A stretch of DNA of 20,163 bases from the IMG/VR virus record IMGVR_UViG_3300021962_000836, positions 1 through 20,163 of that record, one strand, 5' to 3'. The stretch is from a virus. The notes below the pieces were generated by a model. The model worked only from the letters and a program-made list of their open reading frames with translations, was not told the DNA's origin and did not search any database. Of the stretch, positions 5,782 to 11,864 are shown one piece after another. Numbering within the stretch: position 1 is the stretch's first letter; every line of letters starts with the position of its first letter. Position numbers and translations under genes: made by a program.

Positions 5782-6096
5782 TTAAATCTCACGCATTGTG
5801 GAGATTTTGTTACTAGCCATAGTCGGCTCAAGTCTTTGGAAATCTTTAATAAAGCCTCTGTCATCCCAACATTCAACTCCATGTTTTTGTGCTATTTGAA
5901 GATACTCCCGTTGTGGAATCTCGGCTAGGTGGGTCATCTTAGCACCCTTACGCCTACCTCTATCACGGTAATCTTTGGCAATTCGTGCAGCTTCAATTTC
6001 ACGCTGCTTGGTGATGTCTTTCTTCAGTTGCTCACCCGTAATAATCTCACGGATAAGAGCGTGTGTCATTGCTTCTTCGCTAGGTTGAAGGATCAT
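5782..6096 (-). CDS. Hypothetical 104-residue charged protein
   Basis: The product is strongly charged, with helices around ITGEQLKKDITKQREIEAARIAKDYRDRGRRKG and a C-terminal HGVECWDDRGFIKDFQRLE. No family is recognised. I place the start at ATG 6096 (MILQPSEEAM). The same frame is open to a possible TTG-type start at 6174, but that extension reads through the hairpin at 6120-6142 and into the upstream gene. It lies between the decoration-like gene and the adaptor gene, so a small structural or assembly role is plausible. No SD is seen. Confidence 0.55.
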   Translation of the reverse strand: MILQPSEEAMTHALIREIITGEQLKKDITKQREIEAARIAKDYRDRGRRKGAKMTHLAEIPQREYLQIAQKHGVECWDDRGFIKDFQRLEPTMASNKISTMREI

Positions 6097-6119
6097 GGTT
6101 TGTAGAAAAAGTATAGGCA

Positions 6120-6142
6120 GCGAGAGGGATAGAACCTCTCGC
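6120..6142. terminator. Hairpin downstream of the capsid and decoration genes
   Basis: GCGAGAGG (6120-6127) and CCTCTCGC (6135-6142) form a perfect eight-base stem with a seven-base loop. On the minus-strand transcript the first U run comes about nine bases after the stem, so it is a weak intrinsic terminator at best. On the other strand a run of six T begins at 6151. It could act as an attenuator that lowers expression of downstream genes, or as a 3' end that protects the abundant capsid transcript. Confidence 0.5.
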
Positions 6143-6154
6143 CACCCAAGTTTT

Positions 6155-6604
6155 TTAGAAGTCGCCAGGAGCAATCACGCCCACAACAACAACCACTTTA
6201 CCAGCGGTCAAGCTGGCAACAGTGCCGTTCCACTCAGCCAAGATAGGCGTTGCGGAAGAAGCGATGCCAACTGGTTTCCAGCCAGCGAGGTAGGTGCTGT
6301 TACCAGCAACCTGAACGCAAGCATCACCAGTGTTGCAAGCAGGAGTGCCAGCATCGGCATCCCATGCGTCAATGAACTCATCGGGATCGGCGGCAGTCGT
6401 GCCAACGTCCAGAGTGATGTCAGAAGCACCGACAAGAGGAATTTCCTCATAAGCATAGGCAAATGCAACCGCACCGCCAGCAGGGATAACCCCGATGACT
6501 TTTTGGTTTGCACTCGTAGCGTTAGCTTGGATTCCCGTGTATTCAGCAACATACACATACGTGCGAAGGGCTGATTCGTTATTAACAAGTTGATAAGCAC
6601 TCAT
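6155..6604 (-). CDS. Probable capsid decoration or stabilisation protein
   Basis: The 149-residue product is rich in Ala, Val, Gly and Thr, low in charge, and reads as a beta-rich domain with strands such as KVIGVIPAGGAVAFAYAYEEI and LTAGKVVVVVGVIAPGDF. It contains two cysteines close together (ACNTGDAC). Its position directly after the major capsid gene and its length fit a head decoration protein, as found after many capsid genes; no specific family is recognised. It starts at ATG 6604 after a very AT-rich leader without an SD. Its stop lies next to the hairpin at 6120-6142. Confidence 0.6.
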   Translation of the reverse strand: MSAYQLVNNESALRTYVYVAEYTGIQANATSANQKVIGVIPAGGAVAFAYAYEEIPLVGASDITLDVGTTAADPDEFIDAWDADAGTPACNTGDACVQVAGNSTYLAGWKPVGIASSATPILAEWNGTVASLTAGKVVVVVGVIAPGDF

Positions 6605-6633
6605 AGTATTATTTTTTATTTATTATTGGTTAA

Positions 6634-7620
6634 TTAGTATGCGATTTTACCGTGTGCTTGTGGGGATTTGCAAACAAGCGTAAGTGCAGTTTTAACGAAT
6701 CCACGCTCACCTGCTCCTTGGTTCTCAAGAGAAACAGACTCAAGTGGGAGCAACGTGCCAATACCAAGATACTTAGGATCAAGGACGTAGCCGATGTTGG
6801 TGGTAGCGGTTGGCATACAGGCTGGGTTGCCGTTCACCAGTTTGATAACACCGAAGTCGGTATCGAAGAGCGATACGCTAAGGGTGATCTTACGGGAAGT
6901 TGCATCCTCGTTCACATTGTATGCGGTAGCGGTGGTCGTTCCTTCAGCACGGGTGAAGTTGGCGATCACTTTACGAAGAGCCACGTTAGCGACCATCGTA
7001 AGGTTGCCCATCTCACCAGTTTCCGAGAAGATGCTTCCAAGAAGATCGTTCAGGGTAGCTTCGGTAAGGGTAGCGGATTTGATCGAACCAGCAGGGGTGC
7101 GATAACCAGCAGGCACATCAGATGGGCCAGCAGAGTCGATCCAGTCACCAAGACCACGAAGTTTGTATGGGTTCACACCATCTTCAGCTTGACGGTCATT
7201 GGCAGAAGCAATAGCGAACTCGATGTCGCGTTTGATTTCGCGCAATGCTTTAGCTTTAGCTTGGGCAACGTCAGCAGGGCCAACGCTTGCAACTGCGTTT
7301 TGCAGGTCGGAAACGAGGTAGTCCTTGCGGAAAATTTGGGTGTAGTTACCAAGGCGAGCGCGGTTAGCAAACTTGTTGCTGAAAGCACTAACATCGGAAG
7401 TCTCGTTGATACCATTGGCGGATGGTGCGTCAAGACCGTCAACAACCCATTCGTGAAGAACACCACTTGCTTTTGCTTTACCGCAAAGGGAAGTAATAGG
7501 GGTTTGTTCTGGCTCAAGCATGGTCAACATCGAAGAAAGATCTTCGCGGTTGCCTTTGTTTGATCCAACGGAGGAACTTGTGCTAGGCACGGTTGGTTGA
7601 TAAGTAGTTGAAATAGGCAT
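6634..7620 (-). CDS. Major capsid protein, SU10/DUF5309-like
   Basis: The 328-residue protein forms the icosahedral shell. The N-terminal third has the layout I associate with the SU10-type capsid family: NREDLSSMLTMLEPEQTPITSLCGK, then a HEWVVDGLDAPSANGINE segment, then an RARLGNYTQIFRKDYLVSDLQ region. The middle contains IKRDIEFAIASANDRQ and a GLGDWID segment, and the C-terminus is beta-rich, ending near LVCKSPQAHGKIAY. Length matches the family. It follows the scaffold gene and precedes the decoration-like gene, the normal order. ATG 7620 has no SD. An N-terminal delta domain to be cleaved is not evident, since the protein begins with a short Ser/Thr-rich stretch. Confidence 0.85.
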   Translation of the reverse strand: MPISTTYQPTVPSTSSSVGSNKGNREDLSSMLTMLEPEQTPITSLCGKAKASGVLHEWVVDGLDAPSANGINETSDVSAFSNKFANRARLGNYTQIFRKDYLVSDLQNAVASVGPADVAQAKAKALREIKRDIEFAIASANDRQAEDGVNPYKLRGLGDWIDSAGPSDVPAGYRTPAGSIKSATLTEATLNDLLGSIFSETGEMGNLTMVANVALRKVIANFTRAEGTTTATAYNVNEDATSRKITLSVSLFDTDFGVIKLVNGNPACMPTATTNIGYVLDPKYLGIGTLLPLESVSLENQGAGERGFVKTALTLVCKSPQAHGKIAY

Positions 7621-7646
7621 AATTTTAGGTGTTTAGAATTTTAACT

Positions 7647-8675
7647 TCATTTATATTTTTGAGCAGCAATCCAATCTTCAACAGAACCACTTTGCTCGAA
7701 CCGTTTCATCGCTTCAGCATATTTGCTTGTTTGTCCCTGCCCTTGCCGTGATGCTCCAGCTCCAACAGGGGAAGCGGGTGGTTTCACCTTCAACTTCTGT
7801 CCTGCGCCTTGCATTACTTTTTTTGCAGTTCCAAACTTCGACCTTGCGGCGTGAGCTAGGATGTATTCTATTTGAACCCCAAGTTCGGGTTGGCTTTCTT
7901 TAAGCTGCTTTACCAATGGGTCGTTCACAAGTTGACTGTATGCCTTGCCAATTTCCGATTCCTCGTCATTGATCTCTGGCACTTCGGCTTTCGCTGCTTC
8001 CTGCCATTGCTGGTTAGCTACTTTATAGCTTTCCAACTTCTGCAAGTGGGCTGCTTGGGCGGGTAGATATTTAGCTATCGCGTCCCTAGCATTGCGATTT
8101 GCCAGCTTAATTTGTTTCTTGGTGAACTGTTGATCGCCAACTTCGATGATGTCATCTAGGCTGTAATCTTCATATTCTTCAAGCAACCTATCCGTAGTCT
8201 CTAAAGTCCCTTCAAAGGATTCAAACTTTGCTGATATTTCTTCAACGGTGTTAAGTTCTCCAAATGGATTCTGTTCTTTCGGGATAGCTTTTACCTGCGG
8301 CTTTGATCCGTTCTGCTCTAGCTGGGCTTGCAATGCTTTCTTCTGTGCGGTCAGTTCCCCGATACGCTCAAGAAGGCGGCTCTTGCCTTTCTTTGCTAGT
8401 GCTTGGATCTGCTCAGGTTCAAGGTTAAGCAGGTCGATTTCGTCAGTTGTTTCAGCTTCTTCCTCATCTTCGGTCACTTCTTCGGCTTCTTCCATCTCAC
8501 TAGCTTCTTCAAGCTCTTGCTCTGGCTCTTCCTCAGAAACTTCTTCCGTTTCAGTATCGGCTTCTACTTCTTGTGTGTTACCCTCAATAAGCTGCCTAAT
8601 TAGGGCATCTGAACTAAGGTTGTCTGATACACTGGAATTATCCTCCCCAGCGGTGGAGTCTTGGTTTGCTTTCAT
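7647..8675 (-). CDS. Capsid scaffolding protein
   Basis: The 342-residue protein shows the usual scaffold make-up: an extremely acidic N-terminal part (about residues 36-82, mostly Glu), a coiled-coil segment (SRLLERIGELTAQKKALQAQ), helical middle sections, and a basic, Gly/Pro-containing C-terminus (KLKVKPPASPVGAGASRQGQ) ending in a short helix AQKYK that would contact the coat protein. Scaffolds guide shell assembly and leave before or during packaging. It lies directly before the major capsid gene and directly after a candidate promoter with repeats. ATG 8675 is preceded by an A-rich leader without an SD. No protease is recognisable within it. Confidence 0.85.
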   Translation of the reverse strand: MKANQDSTAGEDNSSVSDNLSSDALIRQLIEGNTQEVEADTETEEVSEEEPEQELEEASEMEEAEEVTEDEEEAETTDEIDLLNLEPEQIQALAKKGKSRLLERIGELTAQKKALQAQLEQNGSKPQVKAIPKEQNPFGELNTVEEISAKFESFEGTLETTDRLLEEYEDYSLDDIIEVGDQQFTKKQIKLANRNARDAIAKYLPAQAAHLQKLESYKVANQQWQEAAKAEVPEINDEESEIGKAYSQLVNDPLVKQLKESQPELGVQIEYILAHAARSKFGTAKKVMQGAGQKLKVKPPASPVGAGASRQGQGQTSKYAEAMKRFEQSGSVEDWIAAQKYK

Positions 8676-8717
8676 GTTTTTTTACACCAGTTTGCGCCTT
8701 GGCGATGGCGATGCAGA

Positions 8718-8747
8718 AACATAAGCAGATTACTAATGATTAGTCAA
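8718..8747 (-). promoter_or_regulatory. Candidate promoter for the scaffold and capsid genes
   Basis: On the minus strand TTGACT (plus-strand 8742-8747) is followed after 18 bases by TATGTT (8718-8723). These match five of six -35 and four of six -10 consensus bases. A start near 8711 would leave a leader of roughly 36 bases before the scaffold ATG. The spacer contains one copy of CTAATGATTAG and a second copy lies just upstream, which suggests control by a bound protein. It lies immediately downstream of a strong terminator. Confidence 0.5.
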
Positions 8748-8774
8748 TAGCTAATGATTAGCGAAACACTAATG
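8733..8774. repeat. CTAATGATTAG repeats with an 18-base period
   Basis: Two exact copies of CTAATGATTAG lie at 8733-8743 and 8751-8761, and a third, partial copy (CTAATG) starts at 8769, so all three start 18 bases apart. Each full copy is an inverted repeat, CTAAT and ATTAG around a central base, as expected for a dimer-binding operator. The first copy lies between the -35 and -10 elements of the candidate promoter and the second just upstream of -35. The likely reading is a tandem operator for a phage or host regulator; the protein is unknown. Confidence 0.6.
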
Positions 8775-8809
8775 TAAAACAAGCGTTTAAATCAACTACG
8801 CATAAACGA

Positions 8810-8845
8810 CAAAACGCTAGAAGATTTTACCCCTCTAGCGTTTTG
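8810..8845. terminator. Bidirectional-type intrinsic terminator between portal block and scaffold
   Basis: CAAAACGCTAGA (8810-8821) and TCTAGCGTTTTG (8834-8845) are a perfect 12-base inverted repeat with a 12-base loop. The outer arms are A-rich on the left and T-rich on the right, so either strand gives a hairpin ending in a U run. The core of the stem holds CGCTAGA. It lies 51 bases after the stop of the 69-residue gene and upstream of the scaffold promoter, so it should end the terminase-portal transcript. Confidence 0.75.
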
Positions 8846-8895
8846 CACAAACCACAAACAGAAAAGACACTAACTATTTGCAAGGAAAAGATACA

Positions 8896-9105
8896 TCATT
8901 GCCGCTTCGAGTCAAGCATACCCAGCAATTCATCTGCGGTTGCAATAGAACCAGCGATCTTCATTACGTCATCAGATGTTGCTGCTTGCCGTAAATCACC
9001 GAAAAAACGTTCACGCTCATCACGGATATACTGAAGAATTACTTTGTATTCATCGCGGTCACTCAATGCGAGAACCGATTGTTCTAGGGTAGGGCGTGGA
9101 ATCAT
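8896..9105 (-). CDS. Small conserved-looking phage protein before scaffold
   Basis: The 69-residue protein is mostly helical (LEQSVLALSDRDEYKVILQYIRDERERFFGDL, then DDVMKIAGSIATADELLGML). I recall similar short proteins near portal and scaffold genes of podovirus-like phages, without known function. It has no cysteine, signal or membrane segment. It starts at ATG 9105 after an AT-rich leader without an SD, 28 bases after the previous gene, and it is the last gene before the terminator at 8810-8845. A structural or assembly cofactor role is inference from position. Confidence 0.6.
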   Translation of the reverse strand: MIPRPTLEQSVLALSDRDEYKVILQYIRDERERFFGDLRQAATSDDVMKIAGSIATADELLGMLDSKRQ

Positions 9106-9133
9106 TAGTCTTTTAGTAAGGTTTGTTTATTTG

Positions 9134-9376
9134 TTATCGCATGGATTTGCTTCCTTTGCAACGCCATTTTTTTCTTGATAAGTTGTTCGGGCTATTCGGG
9201 TCATCTTTCCAATCACCCTTGATTTTGGCACTACGAGCGCAGTACGAATCGCCTTTGGAAGTGCCTGGTCTAATACGGTCTTTACCATCGCTGGCTAATC
9301 CTGCCAAACCATAACGGATAGTCTTAGTCCGTCCAGTCTCAGGGTTCTTTACGACCTTCTTAAAACGCTTTTCCAT
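9134..9376 (-). CDS. Small basic protein, DUF6321-like
   Basis: The 80-residue protein is rich in Lys, Arg and Gly. It begins MEKRFKKVVKNPETGRTKTIRYG and contains DRIRPGTSKGDSYCARSA and a DPNSPNNLSRKKW...C segment with two cysteines about 26 residues apart. This pattern matches, from memory, a conserved domain of unknown function (DUF6321) found in marine and cyanobacterial phages. The basic composition suggests nucleic-acid contact, and the two cysteines might pair or hold metal, but neither is shown. It starts three bases after the stop of the 46-residue gene, so they form a small operon segment after the portal. Confidence 0.65.
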   Translation of the reverse strand: MEKRFKKVVKNPETGRTKTIRYGLAGLASDGKDRIRPGTSKGDSYCARSAKIKGDWKDDPNSPNNLSRKKWRCKGSKSMR

Positions 9377-9379
9377 AGG

Positions 9380-9520
9380 TTACTTCCGCTTGATCTTGCG
9401 TTCTTGCTTCAGCATTTCCTTGCTAGGCTTCTTACCAGAACCAGCAGCCGCTCTGATGTTGTCATACAATCCACGCTGCGAATACGAGCCGTCTTTTCGT
9501 TTAATCATTTCTTTTTTCAT
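9380..9520 (-). CDS. 46-residue basic protein after portal
   Basis: A short frame from ATG 9520 to TAA 9380-9382 encodes a very basic peptide (MKKEMIKRKDGSYSQRGLYD, then a GSGKKPSKEMLKQERKIKRK tail). Similar GSYSxRGLxDNI and GSGKKP peptides are familiar from phage structural regions but have no assigned function. It fits exactly between the portal stop at 9525-9527 and the next ATG at 9376, leaving only four and three bases of gap, which supports it as a real gene. Binding to DNA or to the portal surface is possible by charge. Confidence 0.65.
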   Translation of the reverse strand: MKKEMIKRKDGSYSQRGLYDNIRAAAGSGKKPSKEMLKQERKIKRK

Positions 9521-9524
9521 AAGA

Positions 9525-11585
9525 TTAACCTTCCATGTTTTGAGTTGATACACCGCTCACGTTAGCCTCGCTAGTTCCAAGCCTGCCTGTTACTGCGTTC
9601 TGTGCTTGCATCTGCATCATCTGATACTGCTGTGCGTATTTCTGAAGACGAGCTGCGAAAGCCTCGTCACCTTGTAAGCGTTGTGCTACGTCTGGTTGTT
9701 GCGTGTAGGCTTGGACAAGTTGCATTGCAAAGGCAGCACCATTCGGTCTAGCTGGCATTTCGATACCTGCGTATATTTTCGACAAGTCATCCGATACATC
9801 TTTAAGCATCTTGTCTTGCGCTTCCTCGGCAGGTTGCAACACGTAGTCAGCGATGAACGGATTGATCTGTGCTGCCAATAGCTCAAGCAGTTTATCCACG
9901 TTGATACGCCCGTTGCGGTCAATCTGCATTAAGGTAGCGATGTTCTTCATCTGCGTCTCTACCGTCTCAGGGTCAGTCTCGCGGGTGTCAAACGATACGA
10001 TAATGGAGAAGTTGTCATCGGCATCACCTTTAGCCATCACCTGTGGGTCAGGGCTGCCTGTAACTTGGAAGAATACTTCATCTGGCCCCATGCGTTGAAA
10101 CAGTTTGAAGGCGAGTGAAAGAATATCCTTAACATGGTCAAGGAACTTGTTCACAACAAACTGCTGGCGAAGTGCCGAAAGCGGGTTCTCAAGATCAAGC
10201 CCAACTGCTTTGTCGGCTTGGGAAATCATTTGTGCTTCGATACGCTCACTGCCAGGATCGAACGGTGGAATAGGCCCGTAAGCGATTTCACCTAAACGGC
10301 GATAAGGTAAGCGTCTGCCAGGCCCCCACTCTTTAGGCGGTTGCCCTGCTGGGTGGAACAATGGTGGCAAGGTAGCCATGCTTGTTCTGTCGATACGGCT
10401 ATCACGCTCAGTTTTAATCTGCCATTGTGGGCCACGTAGAATGTCAGCAAACGAAGTAGTTTCATACATCCGTTTCTGGTTGTCATTTAGGCGGGTAATG
10501 ATAAACGGATAGTCATCGTAGCCATTAAGTAGTTCGTGCTTTGCATAGCCATCGGTATCTGGATGAAACACGGTGCAGTAAATCCCTTCGCTGCCATCTT
10601 CCTCGTCAATCAAACGCTGGTAAGCATAGACAACCATAATCAAGTCTTGGTCATCACCTAAGTCACGGCGTTGCGAGCGTTCACTTGCCGTCTGGTTATC
10701 AAGCGAATCACTTCCTTTAAGTCTTTCAATGGCTTCGTCAACCCACTCGGCATCCCAACCTTCTGTGGCAACTTTCTTTTCAAGCTCTTGTGGGGTGTAG
10801 AACGTGCGCCAGAATACGTATGGAGCGCGTTGTGGGTCTGTAACGTAGGACGGGAAGATAACCTCACCATCAGGCTCACAGCTTTGAACAATAGGACAAT
10901 CAACGCTCATCCTCGGAATACTTACTTCCGTTATGCCCATCATGCGTAGTTCTGATACCGCTTTCTTAACACGCTTCTTGCTCATGTCAGGATAGGCATT
11001 TGCAACAAATTCTTCTGCCTCTGCAATGTTGTCACCAAGTAGAATCTCTACAAGTTCTGGCATTGCTGCCTCAATCTCTTGCAGGGTAACTACTTGTTTA
11101 AACGTGCGTTTCTCACGCTTCCAACCAACGTATGAAACCATAATGCCCTTCTCAAGAAGGTGGTTAGCACCCAGTTCCATTTGCTTCTTGAAATCTGGGA
11201 TATAGCTTTTACGCATCCACTTCAAGAACATCGAAACAACCGAAGCCTTAGACATCGAAGTATGGTTCGTTGGGAACGCTTTGATGTGGCTACGGTCAAG
11301 TGCTTGGGTAAGCAACGCAACATAGGTATCAATTCTTTCACCAATCGTATTAACCTCCATATCGGAAGCACCATCCCAAGGGAAAGCATTAGCCCCTTTC
11401 TTCCGCATATCGCTGGTCTTGCCAGGCCACATATTACGGCGATCATTGTAGGCTCGTTCACACGATTCGATATATTCCTCTTGATCCAATACAGCTTTAT
11501 CATAAGCATCTTGGAGTCCTCCGATATTCGGTTCGTTCTGAACGTAGATCATCGCTACGTCTTGGTCTGATAATTGATCGCTCAT
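9525..11585 (-). CDS. Portal protein
   Basis: The 686-residue protein would form the ring at one vertex through which DNA enters and leaves. It follows the podovirus-type portal pattern: an N-terminal helix with SCERAYNDRRNMWPGK and AFPWDGASDMEVNTIGERID, a LLEKGIMVSYVGWKREKR clip-proximal segment (about 140-160), a beta-rich wing with VDCPIVQSCEPDGEVIFPSYVTDP, a central TDRxSRID-like helix (KTERDSRIDRTSMATLPPLF), then stem and crown helices and a Gln/Met-rich tail (YAQQYQMMQMQAQ). Length fits P22-like portals rather than shorter siphovirus ones. Its ATG overlaps the stop of the 92-residue gene as ATGA. No fused protease or ADP-ribosyltransferase domain is visible. Confidence 0.88.
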   Translation of the reverse strand: MSDQLSDQDVAMIYVQNEPNIGGLQDAYDKAVLDQEEYIESCERAYNDRRNMWPGKTSDMRKKGANAFPWDGASDMEVNTIGERIDTYVALLTQALDRSHIKAFPTNHTSMSKASVVSMFLKWMRKSYIPDFKKQMELGANHLLEKGIMVSYVGWKREKRTFKQVVTLQEIEAAMPELVEILLGDNIAEAEEFVANAYPDMSKKRVKKAVSELRMMGITEVSIPRMSVDCPIVQSCEPDGEVIFPSYVTDPQRAPYVFWRTFYTPQELEKKVATEGWDAEWVDEAIERLKGSDSLDNQTASERSQRRDLGDDQDLIMVVYAYQRLIDEEDGSEGIYCTVFHPDTDGYAKHELLNGYDDYPFIITRLNDNQKRMYETTSFADILRGPQWQIKTERDSRIDRTSMATLPPLFHPAGQPPKEWGPGRRLPYRRLGEIAYGPIPPFDPGSERIEAQMISQADKAVGLDLENPLSALRQQFVVNKFLDHVKDILSLAFKLFQRMGPDEVFFQVTGSPDPQVMAKGDADDNFSIIVSFDTRETDPETVETQMKNIATLMQIDRNGRINVDKLLELLAAQINPFIADYVLQPAEEAQDKMLKDVSDDLSKIYAGIEMPARPNGAAFAMQLVQAYTQQPDVAQRLQGDEAFAARLQKYAQQYQMMQMQAQNAVTGRLGTSEANVSGVSTQNMEG

Positions 11586-11860
11586 GCAAGGAACTTGTAA
11601 TGGTTTTCTTCCACTCCGTCAATCTTTGTCGCTTTCATCCATTTGCCAACTAATCCATCTCGCATACTAGCCTTGGGAACTTGGATGTTACACTTCATTG
11701 TGTCACGAGTCATTCCCCTTAGCCACATTGGATTAGGGCATACGCCAATGGCATATACTTCAAAAACTTCTGGTTCAGCCTTAACTTCTACTACTGGTTC
11801 AGATTCAACACTTTTAACTGCTTTAACTGCTCTTTCTTTTCGTGGTTTCTTTGTATTCAT
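11582..11860 (-). CDS. Small protein between large terminase and portal
   Basis: The 92-residue product has a basic, Lys/Arg/Val/Glu-rich, low-complexity N-terminus (MNTKKPRKERAVKAVKSVES), then a compact region with VFEVYAIGVCPNPMWLRG and VPKASMRDGLVGKWMKA. No family is recognised. I use ATG 11860 rather than the longer frame to 11905, because the extension overlaps the terminase. It starts four bases after the terminase stop and ends overlapping the portal ATG (ATGA), so it is locked between the two packaging genes. A small packaging or assembly helper is plausible; this is inference. Confidence 0.62.
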   Translation of the reverse strand: MNTKKPRKERAVKAVKSVESEPVVEVKAEPEVFEVYAIGVCPNPMWLRGMTRDTMKCNIQVPKASMRDGLVGKWMKATKIDGVEENHYKFLA

Positions 11861-11864
11861 AATC

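Noticed and set aside
6097-6174. Longer start for the 104-residue gene with a hydrophobic, signal-like N-terminus
   Set aside because: The extension reads through the 6120-6142 hairpin and into the upstream coding region, and its hydrophobic stretch is read from non-coding sequence.
6652-7563. 303-codon open frame on the plus strand opposite the major capsid gene
   Set aside because: It is antisense to a clearly coding capsid gene, the product has no recognisable fold, and no ribosome site precedes it. Codon bias of the real gene explains the open frame.
8248-8724. 158-codon plus-strand frame opposite the scaffold gene
   Set aside because: Its Ser-rich composition is simply the reverse complement of the Glu-rich scaffold segment.
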